Origin: Steinernema hermaphroditum
Taxonomy: Eukaryota > Nematoda > Chromadorea > Rhabditida > Steinernematidae
Length of the DNA stretch: 64,000 nt
Assembly (NCBI GenBank): GCA_030435675.1
Contig: CM059623.1
Coordinates: forward strand, 8,024,012-8,088,011
Reading direction: 5' to 3'
The notes under the pieces: model-generated
Told to the model about the DNA's origin: nothing
Seen by the model: the letters and a program-made list of their open reading frames with translations, nothing else
The model's database searches: none
Part shown: one piece after another, positions 36,095-46,299 of the stretch
Position numbering within the stretch: position 1 is the first letter of the stretch
How the letters are laid out: each line of letters starts with the position of its first letter
Translations under genes and position numbers: made by a program

Positions 36095-36887
36095 TTAGAT
36101 CGCCTGGAAGTTGAGCACGATCTTCGGCGAGCCGTCGTGGAAGTCGTTCGGCACCACGCGGTTCCCGTTCGTGTCAAGACACTCCGCGTAGGCCAGTTCC
36201 CTCAGGGGTCGGAAACCCTTCTTGGCCAGGAGCGATTGGTTAGCGATGGAGCTCGTCTCGCTCATGACACCGCCGACTCCCATCGCCTGAAGATGTCGCT
36301 GTTAGGCCCGTTCGCAGCGCGCTCAGCTCACCTTCAGATCGCCCCTGTCCAGGAAGAGATCGGCCATGTGAGTGCCAATGCCCCTCCGCTGGAAGTCCCT
36401 CCGAACGCAGGAGAACTCCCTGCGGAGTACAGTGTCCACCTCGGGCGGGCAGAGGCTCCAGAAGGAGTTCTTGAAGGCGTCCATCATCTCGACGAAGGCG
36501 ACGAGTTTCAAGGGGAGGTGGAGGGTCGGAGGGGGCCCGAACTGGCGTGGCCGACGCCAGAAGCTCAGAAGACGGAGGCCGATGAGATCGCCCGACGTCC
36601 GCTCGAAGACGAGGACGGAAAGTTCCCGCGCGAGGCACTTCTCGACCACGGGGCGCATGAAGACGTCCACGTCGTCGGCGTCGAACTCCATCGCCTGCAA
36701 GGATGCACTATTGGCTCGGGAAGGAACTCTCGAAGGGATTTCCTTCCTCTAAAGATCCTTCTACAGTATCCTTCAAACGTACCCTATAGAGAGGAGAATG
36801 AGTGACGTAGACCGTCTTCATGAACTCCAGGGTGATGTCGAAGTGTCGCAGAGTTGCTCTGACGAAGTCGAAGTTCGAGAGGGCCAT
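36095..36887 (-). CDS. GNAT-family N-acetyltransferase, copy 3
   Basis: Three exons, 36783-36887, 36332-36694, 36095-36286 (219 aa). Conserved blocks are LSVLVFERTSGDLIGLRLLS, SFWSLCPPEVDTVLRREFSC, DFQRRGIGTHM (acetyl-CoA loop) and SETSSIANQSLLAKKGF. The first intron is 88 nt, longer than the 40-43 nt of its neighbours, and carries a TACTGTAG element. The gene is divergent from meckelin, whose ATG is 599 bp away, so the two share a 5' region. It looks intact. Confidence 0.88.
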
Positions 36888-37486
36888 GTGTCCTGTCTAA
36901 ACGAGCGCTCTTAGGGACTTTGCCACCCACGACGCCCGATAATCTCTCCATCAAAAGGCACTTTTGATGACGCAACTCTTCCAGACAGAAGAAGTTAATT
37001 TATGCGTCGGAGAAAAACGACTCTGCACCCACGGAATTAATTTCGAGTCCGAAAGCCGTACAGACAAAAGGGCGCGTCCCTAAAACGCCCTTCGCGGGGC
37101 CGGCGAATCGATCGGATTCGAGGCGGGCGCCTTCGGAGGCCCTTCGGAGAGTTCGAGAGGCGTTGCTGAGCGTCGCGAGACTCCGCCAGACGACGTCTGC
37201 ACCGTGCAGCCGTAACACATTCCTTTGTAACAAAAAGAGACAGTTTTTGTGACTTCACTTGCACTCCAGTCGGAGGCGCCTTCTGGACTCTGGTCGGGGA
37301 ACGTTCCTCGTCGATGCAAATCGAGTGCACGTCTATGTTTTGCCTTCACCACTGATTTCGATCTATAAACATGCACTTCGAAGGGACGCACAGTGACCAT
37401 CTCTGTCCACCTCCTCGCACCATCTCCATGGCAACAGGCGCGCGTCCCGCTCTACCTCCCTCTCGATCCGAGTCCCGTCTTCACCG
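36888..37486. other. shared 5' region of acetyltransferase 3 and meckelin
   Basis: About 600 bp between two divergently transcribed genes, with an X-box motif at 37422-37435 on the meckelin side. Nothing else was recognised. Confidence 0.5.
37422..37435 (+). promoter_or_regulatory. X-box (RFX/DAF-19 binding site) for the meckelin gene
   Basis: The 14-mer ATCTCCATGGCAAC fits the imperfect inverted repeat of an X-box (half sites around a central AT, ending GGCAAC). It lies 51 bp upstream of the meckelin ATG, within the window where C. elegans ciliary genes carry their X-box. The match and the position are seen; function is inferred. Confidence 0.7.
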
Positions 37487-40422
37487 ATGGCCTGGCTTCT
37501 ATTCCTCATTCTGGACCTGTTTCTGACTCCTGTCGACGCTCAGTTCCGATCGCGACAGGCGACACCATTCCGGACGCCCCTCGACTGCTCCGCCACGAGC
37601 ATCTTTGACTCGACGCTCCTCGATTGCGTTGACTGTCCCCAAGGGACGATCGCCTCCGAAGATCGTCTCCGATGCCGATGCCCGAAGGGCTTCTTCGCCT
37701 CTCGCTGGGTCGAAGGCGCCTACCTCGAGTGCGCCGACTGCAGATCCCGTGAGTTCTCCCTATCCGAGGAAGACTTTTAGCGTTTAGGGAACGCCTCGAG
37801 CGCCTCGCGGTGCGCCGACGGATGTGCCGAAGAAGGCGAGGAGTGCCCGAGGTGCGCCACCGATGAGTGCCTCTGCGAGCAGAAGAACGCGCCATGCTCC
37901 TCTGGCCAGGTGGAGCTCGTGGAGTGGGAGGAGGGCGTCGTTGTCGCATCGGATCTCCTCTCGGCGCGTCGAGCGACGGCGGAGACGCTCTGCGCCCGCG
38001 GCGTCTCCCGCGAGTGTCACCACCTGGCAAACCTCTGCGTCCTGCAGAACTTCGCCCTCTCCTCGGTGTCCACGTGCGACGCCTTCAGCGCCATCGCCCA
38101 GAAGGCGACCGTCCCGATGCCGACGCTCTTCTACTCCGAGGAGGCCTCCGTCGAGCTCTATCGCGAAAGCGTCGTGGACCAGGAGTTCAACTTCGTGGCA
38201 GGAGCCGAGGGGTCCCGTCTCGATCTGGTCACCGCCGTCTACTCCCTCAACGGGTCCTTCCTGGGTCTCAACACGATCTCCGACACTACCGTACTCCAGC
38301 TGTGCCCTCTGGCGAGAGAGACAAAGAGGGGCGCATTCCTAATGGGCCGGAGATATCGCGAGTCCTGCGAGATGAACATCGAAGAGATACGCGCCACCCA
38401 CCCGGATACCGTATTCTTCGACCTTTCCATCCGGTTCCGCGCCAAAAATGGACACCTCCACGTGGGTCCCACCGCGATTGTCTTGCCTGAAGGCACGTCT
38501 GCAGCTCTATCCTATCCCGGTGCTCAACGAGAACATCCGGTCCCACAATGACTTCGTCAATCGCCTCGGGAGATCCGATGACCTTAAGTGGGTCCTGACA
38601 CGAAGGTTCTTCCTGACAGACTTCGCAACAAAGAACGGATCGCTGCGGGTGGCCTCACAGCTGCAGCTCCACATCCAGTTCCAGGAGGGCCACGACGGCT
38701 ACATCCTGCCCCCATTCCTGCGGATTCGCTACGTCACACTGGACGATCCGGAGGCACGGGTTACGGTAGAGTTCGCGACGGAGTACTCGGTGGACGGCGG
38801 GAGATACGAGAAGAGCCTCGAGATCGCGATGTCCGTCCTCTGCAGCATCTCCGTCCTCTGGGCGGCCCTCCGCGCCTACAGCTGGGGCCGGCGCTCCGGC
38901 AAGGTCCTCATGGACGTCACCAGTCTAGTAAAGCTCGTCCTCTACGCGGCGGAGGTGCTCGCCGACGTATTCCTCCTCGTCATCGGCGTCGCCGCCCTTT
39001 GGATCGTCTTCGCCTACAAGAAGCAGCAGTACATCGCCTTCACCCTCCCCACACCCGAGCAGGTGGGCCGCCGACATTGGCCGTAACCTACCGTATCCAG
39101 GAGTTCTCCTTCGTGGCGTACCTCGTGGCGGCGCTCGCCCTGAAGACAGTGGCGCTCCTGCACCGAAACGTGCACCTCGCCCTCACGGAGACCTTCTTCG
39201 TCGACTGGGAGCGGAGCCGCGTCGTCGCCGACGTCTCCGATGCCCCGGTGCAGCTGAGCCGCGACCTCCGCGCCCCCCGAACTACGGTACCGCCCGTCAT
39301 CTGGCGCACCTACATGGTGGCCAACGAGTGGAACGAGCTGCAACAGTACCGTAAGACCTCCGTCGCCTTCCAGCTCCTCTGCGTGCTCTTCCTCCTACAC
39401 TTCCTCCGTCTCGAGCAGTGGACAGTCGTGCAGCCCGAATTCTCCCTGGGTGGGTCCCTCCGCCTTACCGTAACCCTCCCCTTCAGAGCATCAACCGCCC
39501 GAGTTCGAGGCGTCGCGGTTCAGCCGCTTCGCCGTGCACTTCCTCGTCTTCCTGGGTGTCGGCTTCGCCCAGTGGACGTTCGGCGTGCTCGTCGTCGAGA
39601 ACCTCTTCACCGACCCTTTCCACAACTTCATCGACCTCTGCTCTGTCGCCAACGTCAGCGTCCTCGCGCTCACCCACTCCCTCTACGGCTTCTACATCCA
39701 CGGACGCTCCGTTCACGGCCGCGCCGATACAGGCATGCTCGAGATGAACGAGTTCCTCCACCGCGAAGCTGTAGGTCCTACCGCATCCATCCCTCCCTCC
39801 CTTACCGTCCTCTTCTGCAGAACAATCTTGTCGGGCAGCGGGGCCTCGAGAGTGGCACAGACCTGCAGACGTTTACCGTATCTCTGCCGCGTGCCTTCCG
39901 TGACATCCACGACCGGATTCTGGCGGCTCATCGCCACACATCCCCGGAGTCGCGTCTTTCCGCGATCGACAAGACTACGATAAAGATAGAGGATAAGGTG
40001 AAGGCGCACTCAGAGATGAACGACTTCCTCGTCGACCTCCTGAGCCACACGAATCCCGAAGTCGACTTCACCGTTTCCGACGCCCGCTTCGTCGAGGCCG
40101 TTCTCGATCTCGAGCTCGGCGACAGCTCCAAGATCGGCAACTTCGTCAGGTACACACATCCGGGGTCCTTAACCCTGCAGCGCTCCTCTTCAGAGATCCT
40201 TCGGAGATGGCGTTCTCGCGCGCCTTCGTCCACGGAAACGAGTGGGTGCACCTCTCCTTCGAGCTGCTTCTCTTCTGCGTCTCCGATGTCCTTTTCGGCT
40301 CTCTCATCCTCTCCGCCTTCATCACCTACGCCACTTCTTCGCTTATCTCCAATCTTATGTCCGTCCTCTTCACAAACAACCTCGTCAGCAGCAGCCTCGT
40401 CGACCACCGCTTCCTGCTCTGA
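37487..40422 (+). CDS. mks-3: meckelin (TMEM67 / MKS-3), ciliary transition-zone receptor
   Basis: Seven exons: 37487-37748, 37788-38461, 38505-39062, 39101-39449, 39487-39770, 39821-40149, 40194-40422 (894 aa). A signal peptide (MAWLLFLILDLFLTPVDA) is followed by a Cys-rich N-terminal region with CRCPKGFF and many Cys pairs (about 30-105), a beta-rich ectodomain containing the family block WVLTRRFFL, then several transmembrane helices including DVFLLVIGVAALWIVFA and FLVFLGVGFAQWTFGVLVV. The C-terminus ends VDHRFLL. Meckelin is a Frizzled-like membrane protein of the ciliary transition zone, part of the MKS module that gates entry to cilia. Length is somewhat short of the about 995 aa of the human protein. 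Three introns carry a TACCGTA-type motif. The start follows the X-box directly. Confidence 0.94.
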
Positions 40423-40520
40423 TCTGTAGTACTTGTACAACAACCCTGAACAACGACGAATTCATTTTATACGATTTATCTTCCCGAATCAATGGCTTAC
40501 GCCGTACAGGACGTCTCATA

Positions 40521-42044
40521 CAGGGTGACACAAAAGTTCTGTAACGCTAAAAACCGAGCGTATCTCGAAAGCGTGAGCGAAATGAGACAAACGAGATTTA
40601 CCACATGACAGAGCAGGAAAAACTACATATTATATATCATAGATTCAGTTCGAAGTAACCACATTTTGCCGCAATGCAGGCCTCCAAACGTTTAGGAAAA
40701 TTTTTGACCGTGGTCGTTCGTTGCCGTCTGAGCAATGTCGTCTTGACAGATGGAAAGGTTTTTTACGGTGTATCCGAACCGCAATCCGCAGAATCACTGC
40801 CAGATCCCCAACAAAGGCTCGCCAAAAACTATGCAGATGAAAAAAAATCACTTCCCTGCTTCTGTGATAGTTTGGAACGGAATTTGTGAAACCGGGAAAA
40901 TTATCACTATGGTTGAAAAATGCACCTCATGGAAACACCCTTGCAAGACCGAGCGTTAAAGTAACGCGAAAAGTAAGAAAGGGTCAGTGAGCAGAAATAT
41001 TAGGTTGATGCAAAAGAAATGTCGATTTTTGTTAAAAAGAAAATTGATCATGAAAGTATAATAATCAAAAGCTGAACCCAAAAGACATTCACCATTAGTA
41101 TTCACGAGTTGTCGCCTATGTCCACGTAGAGAGTGAATGCCTTACTGAACGAATTCATAGTGGTTTGGACTTGAAAAAGTTTGTGACTCAAATTTTGACT
41201 TCCTCACATCTTTTGATTTTTTTTTCTGCCAAGGAGCACTGCATCGACAGGAATAAGTGATAGTCAGGTGGAGCGATGTCTGTGCTATAAGGCGGTCAAA
41301 CAACTATCCTTGATATTGCGAAGGAGGATTCCAATCATAGTGATTGTTGTTGATTTTTTGTACATTTTGCCCCCTGATTTCCACTACCATTTTCGGGCCA
41401 TCTGACTACAACGACCCTTTTTTTCACACCTATTGATCTTTCAAATGGCATACAAGCGTCTCATAGTGGTTGATTAATTAACGTTCACAAACGCTGTCGT
41501 GAGTTCTCGAGCAGGTTGCTTTCGGATTCAGCTCAACAACCTCTTTTAATGCTGCGTTACCCAAAAATATGGGACGTTTTCCATGTGTTTCGCCTTTAAA
41601 GCACTTATCTCCATCTCAGAATCGCTGAACCCACCACTCGCACATGCATTCGGATGGGACATCTTCTTCCAGCACTTAACACGGGCTACTGTGAAATTAG
41701 GCAGGAAACTTGCTTTGTTTGAAGTTGTGTGGTATGCAAATCCGCACTGGGCACTTTTTCTCGATCATGTTTAACGTAAAATTTTATTTTAATTAGAAAG
41801 GGCCAGCGGGACGGAATATATATCAAACAATGCGCGAGTGCAAGCTCTACAAGAACTATTAATCATGTCATACAGAAACTTATTATAATGAAAGAAAGAA
41901 CAAAATCAACATGATCGACATTTCTTTTGCATCAACCTAATAGATGCCGAATTGGAATATCGCGGCGAGAAAACGCGACCAATTAAAAAAATGACAAATA
42001 ATGAACAATTGAAACCGGCGTTACAGAACTTTTGTGTCACCCTG
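40521..42044. mobile_element. Tc1/mariner-superfamily element with TIR, inserted in retroposon copy C
   Basis: Perfect terminal inverted repeats start CAGGGTGACACAAAAGTTCT and are flanked by TA (40519-40520 and 42045-42046). Excluding the nested mariner, about 580 bp remain. The plus strand from about 40750 to 40960 retains a transposase-like stretch (RFFTVYPNRNPQNH, then PASVIVWNGICETGK), recognisable as the region around the DDE catalytic core of Tc1-like transposases, but it is frameshifted and mostly deleted. The copy cannot encode an active enzyme. Confidence 0.8.
41000..41940 (-). mobile_element. degenerate mariner element nested in the Tc1-like element
   Basis: Inverted terminal repeats begin TTAGGTTGATGCAAAAGAAA at both ends, bordered by TA at 40998-40999 and 41941-41942. 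On the minus strand, fragments such as APPDYHLF recall the conserved block before the last catalytic Asp of mariner transposases. Stops and frameshifts break every frame. The 941-bp length against about 1.3 kb for an intact mariner points to internal deletion. Confidence 0.8.
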
Positions 42045-43189
42045 TATATGCACAAAGAAGAATATAGTCACACCGTGGTTGCTGATTTTCTTCTGATTTC
42101 GCTAGAGCAGACGAATCCGAATAGAATGCAGCGTTCCCATTAGTTTGCGCGGGCATCGAAGTCGTGAAGAGCTGATCCCGGAAGTGGCGCGGCGGCGGAG
42201 AACAGCGAACGGAACGGAGGGGCATCTTCGGTTCGGCTGGCGGCGCGGACTTCGGAGTTACAGCACTTCTTCTGCTTCTCTGGCGCAGGTAAAGTCGGGC
42301 GGTCGTGACGGGCTTCTTGGCGAGACGGTGCAACTACGGCTCCCTGGTGTTCCAGGCCTTCTGGGAGCCGAATTCCAGGCCTTCTGGGAGACGAATTCAT
42401 GGACATGATAAATAACAGTTTTAAATAAATAAGGAGTCTCGTTTTGAGCGCGGTGCGGAGCGGTCGCGTCGTCCTCTGGCTCTTCTGCCTAGCGGTCGAT
42501 CTCGGTCGTTTGAAGCCAAGCTTTAACAAGCATCCCGTTCCAATCCGTCGTGGCTGTCGTGGAACGTACGCCGATTTAAAATTATGTCAACTGGATTGCG
42601 CAAGAAGAAGCTTTTCGCCTGCTCAGTGAACGCCCGGTCAATGGCAACAGAAGCTTGGAAGGAAATAACGCTGGAAGTCGCTGCGGGAATCTTGAAGAAT
42701 TTCCAGAGGCGTTTTTGACGCCTGTATCGCCGCCCGAGGAAGCCATTTCGAATGTGATTGACTTTATGTTGTAGAGAATTTCACGCGCTTTCGAGTGATA
42801 TATAAAATGTTTTGTTTTGTTCGTCCTGTTAAAAGTTATGGCTGTTTTTGCGCGTGACAGTATTTAGTTGACACCCTGCATATTCAAATTATGGAGAAAG
42901 CGCTGGCTGACAACAGATTAAGAGCAGGAAGGGAATCGCTACGGAGTCACTTTCGACCGCTTACTATGATACGCACAAGAAATGATTCGAACGATGATGG
43001 GCGCGGATCGTCAACCGCGGAAGCTGTTCGCGCCGTACGGGATTTCTACCAGGATTTATACAGCTCAGAATATAGCGAGTTGATTGCGCCAACCGAACCG
43101 ATCAACCTCCGCATCTCAGTTCACGAAACTTTGAACGCGCTACTTACTATGAAAAAGCAAGGAGCACCTGGAATAGATGGAGTTCGCCC

Positions 43190-43411
43190 TAAAGTGAAGG
43201 CTCGCCTATTGTCTTGCCACGCGGGACTTGAGATACGCGAAAATAGGGTTAGATTTATAACACAAATCAACTCGCAACAAGAAAGTAACAGCATAACAAG
43301 TAAAAGATAACAGCGCGGCGCTCACCGCTATACGGTACGTTCCAAGTGGATCGCTTCGGGACCCAGTCCGGATCCGCTCATCAATTGTCTAATCGACAGT
43401 GGGTGTCGATA
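43190..43411. mobile_element. 222-bp insertion in the RTE element with 5-bp direct repeats
   Basis: The reverse-transcriptase frame stops at 43189 and resumes in register at 43417. CGCCC stands immediately before (43185-43189) and at the end of the insert (43412-43416), like a target duplication. The insert has no clear inverted ends and no open frame; its class is unknown. It contains a TATACGGTACG element at 43331. Confidence 0.6.
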
Positions 43412-44276
43412 CGCCCGGAATGTTTACGATCGGCCGCAAATATACTCACTCCAATCTTCACTATTCTTTTCAACTCTTTCGCCCGAACTGGAGAAATACC
43501 GGCTCAGTTTTCATTCTCCAATACGATACTACTTTACAGGAAAGGAGATACGAGCGACGTTTCGAATTACCGACCTATCAGCTTACTTTCGACAATGTAT
43601 AAGACACTGACGAAGATATTGACGAAGCGTATCCAGACGATTATTGATGCTTTAAACACGCCTTTCCCGATGAATCAGGCTGGCTTTCGCTTTGGATTCT
43701 CTACCACGGATCATATACAGACGCTCAACATCATCGCAGAAAAATTATACGAATATAACATGCCTTTATATGCTGTCTTCGTGGATTTTTCGAAAGCTTT
43801 CGATAGTATAGAATTCAATGCGATCTGGGAAGCCCTACATTACTATGAAGTCGATGCCACTGTGGTGAACATGATCAAATTACTATACGCAAACGGGAAG
43901 TCAGCGGTTTTTATCGACGGTCAGGCAGCCGAATTCGAAACGAATAAAGGTGTTCGTCAGGGCGACACTCTCTCCCCTGCTATTTATACTTACGCTGCAG
44001 TACGTTATCGAGAAGTTAAATTGGAGCGCCCGAGGAATGTTGATAAACGGCACCAGACTGACTTACTTGGCGTACGCAGATGATATTGTACTTCTATCTC
44101 ACAGCTTCGATGAAGTCCAGGATCTACTTGAAGAATTTACCGGAGCCGCGGCTAATATCGGATTGAAGATAAACTCGTCGAAGACAAAGTGGATGAATCA
44201 AGATCGAATCCCTTACGATGGGAGAGAATTGATGTCAGGAAGCGAGATTATAGAGAAAGTTACTGAATTTATATAT

Positions 44277-44968
44277 TGTATTCGTCAAAAATCTCTCGCA
44301 AAAAAGGAGAGGGCTCCTGCCACGAAAATTTTGCGCGCGCATTTCACGCGCCAAAAAGTTTACAATGGGAAATGCTCAAAATCATAGTAATCCGATTTTT
44401 TTTTCGTATCTGACGCGATTTCTCCAAATTCCATTAACGGACGGTTGCTCAGCAGACTCTGGCGCGTCGAATGAGCCCTGGCTCGACTGCCAGTATGCTT
44501 TCCTCGCAGAGTTATTAGGATCAATGGTGGATAATGGCACCTTGAATCGTAAGCTGTGGATTTTTTTTTCTAAGAATATGATGGATTAGCTGCCCATCAC
44601 TATGTCGTACATGGATCCTCCTATGATCTAGGACATCTCCAACATATGAATCTGTAGCTAACTGTTCAACTCTCAATTGCAAACTAATGGTCATTCTAAT
44701 AACTCTGCGAGGAAAGCATACTGGCAGTCGAGCCAGGGCTCATTCGACGCGCCAGAGTCTGCTGAGCAACCGTTAATGATTAATCCGTTAATGAAATTTG
44801 GAGAAATCGCGTCAGAAACGAGAAAAAATCGGATTACTATGATTTTGAGCATTTCCCATTGTAAACTTTTTGGCGCGTGAAATGCGCGCGCAAAATTTTC
44901 GTGGCGCGTGAAATACGCGCGCAAAATTTTCGTGGCGGGAGCTTTGCAAGAGATTTTTGACGAATACA
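44277..44968. mobile_element. foldback MITE (692 bp) inserted in the RTE element
   Basis: The ends are inverted (TGTATTCGTCAAAAATCTCT), and the arms continue as inverted repeats for roughly 240 bases each side of a loop of about 170 bases. ATAT at 44273-44276 is repeated at 44969-44972. Removing the insert and one ATAT restores the retrotransposon reading frame. The element has no coding capacity. Confidence 0.82.
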
Positions 44969-45100
44969 ATATCTTGGACAACTTATGAGATGGCCACGAA
45001 ACCACAACTCGGAAATATCGAGAAGAATATCAGCTTTCTGGGCAGCGTACAGCCGATACCGGCAATTTCTTACTTCTCGACGGGTGCCAACTCCTCTTAA

Positions 45101-45796
45101 AGGGACGGTCATGGATAAAAAAAGTTCTTCAAATCTTCTGAAAATTTGTATACCCCTGTTTTCTGGGTCGCTGAACACGATGGTTAAGTCGGTTTCTCGG
45201 AAAACATGATAGTTTCCGAGAAATAGCTAAAAATAGACAAAAAAACGTCGTGCAAACTTTGCCTTCAAGCGCAAGGCAGAGTTCGCAGTTCGTTCCGAAA
45301 CCCTTTTACCTCCTTGTTTTAGGGGCTGCCCAACATCATGCTGAAATCAGTTTCTCAAAATTCCCAATAGTTTTCAAGAAACAGACCTTAGGATCCACAC
45401 AGTTTTGTTGTCTAATTCTCGGTCTGCCGGTCCCGAAACGACTACCATGACGGACACGACCGTAGTTCCCGCGTTTTCTACGCACTTATCCAATCTAGAC
45501 GCGCCTGGGCTCATTCGACGCGCCAGGAGCTGCTGAGCAAAACGTTCCCAAGCGCGGACCTGCTCGTCGCCTATTTCGGCCAAAAAGAGTGAAAATATTG
45601 CGCAACTCGTGCCGCGCCGGATAGATCGTGTCGGGACCGATGGTAAAACACATTCTGAATCCTAAGGTCCGTTTCTTGAAAACTACTGGGTTTTTTGGGA
45701 AAACGACTTCACCACCGTGCTCAGCGACCCCGAAAACAGGGGTACACACATTTTCAGACAATTTATAAAACTTTTTTTATCCATGACCGGGTCCCT
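45101..45796. mobile_element. TTAA-flanked (piggyBac-type) foldback MITE, 696 bp, inserted in the RTE element
   Basis: TTAA at 45097-45100 and 45797-45800 border an element whose ends are inverted repeats starting AGGGAC and continuing CGGTCATGGATAAAAAAAGTT for about 100 bases. TTAA is the target of piggyBac transposases. Excision of the insert with one TTAA restores the host frame exactly. The arms have diverged, so the insertion is not recent. Confidence 0.82.
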
Positions 45797-46299
45797 TTAA
45801 GAAGCGACTGATTGATCAGTGTATACAACCTGTGGCGTTATATGGATGTGAGACATGGGCTCTCACAAAAGCAACTTGGGAAAGAATAGAGCGCGCCCAA
45901 AAGCGAATGGAGAGAAGAATACTTGGGATTAGACTTATCGATACAGTGCGAAACGAGGAAATTCGATGAAGAACGAATCTATCAGATTGGAAGGAGGCTG
46001 CAAGAAGAAGGAAATGGAATCTTGCGAGAAAGTTACTAGCGGAGAAGGCGAAATGGTCTCAAAGAACTACTTTATGGAATTTATCTGCGGACTACGATGA
46101 AGTGAAACGACTATGCGGAAGACCACGTGTTAGATGCGAGGACGATCTGAAGATACTACCGGGCCGCTGGCACGAAGCTTCGAATAACGATTAGTTGTCA
46201 TATTGTGAACGCTACGTTCAATGTGAACAGAGATAGCTGATGAATGAATGAAATGATAAATAACATAGAAGCATGCACAGAAAAAGAAAACTCAGAACG

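Larger units (their letters stand above)
40455..42500 (-). mobile_element. SINE-like retroposon, copy C, split by nested DNA transposons
   Basis: The flanks of the Tc1-like insert match copy B in reverse orientation. Left of the insert, GGCTTACGCC and GACGTCTCATA; right of it, TATATGCACAAAG, then CGGGCATC...GAAGAGCTGAT and the GGCTCCCTGGTGTTCCAGGCC block. In copy B these lie next to each other. The tail end is near 40455 and the 5' end near 42500; both limits are approximate. A short internal direct duplication of the AGGCCTTCTGGGAG block is present near 42352-42390. Confidence 0.65.
42880..46262 (+). mobile_element. RTE-type non-LTR retrotransposon, 5'-truncated and interrupted
   Basis: A reverse transcriptase is readable in pieces. 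Seen are MNQAGFRFGFSTTDHIQTL, AVFVDFSKAFDSIEFNA, GVRQGDTLSP, the catalytic YADDIVLLS near 44070, and a C-terminal part with QPVALYGCETWALTK and MERRILGIRLIDTVRNEEIR (45830-45970). These are hallmarks of RTE/BovB-clade elements. The apurinic endonuclease domain is missing, so the copy is 5'-truncated near 42880. The 3' end runs into a GATGAATGAATGAAATGATAA tail at about 46240. A frameshift near 43975 and an in-frame stop near 45967 add to three insertions (43190-43411, 44277-44968, 45101-45796). The copy is dead. Confidence 0.88.

Noticed and set aside
44277..45796. A single large insertion in the RTE element
   Set aside because: Retrotransposon sequence in the correct frame is present between 44973 and 45096, so there are two separate elements with different target sites.
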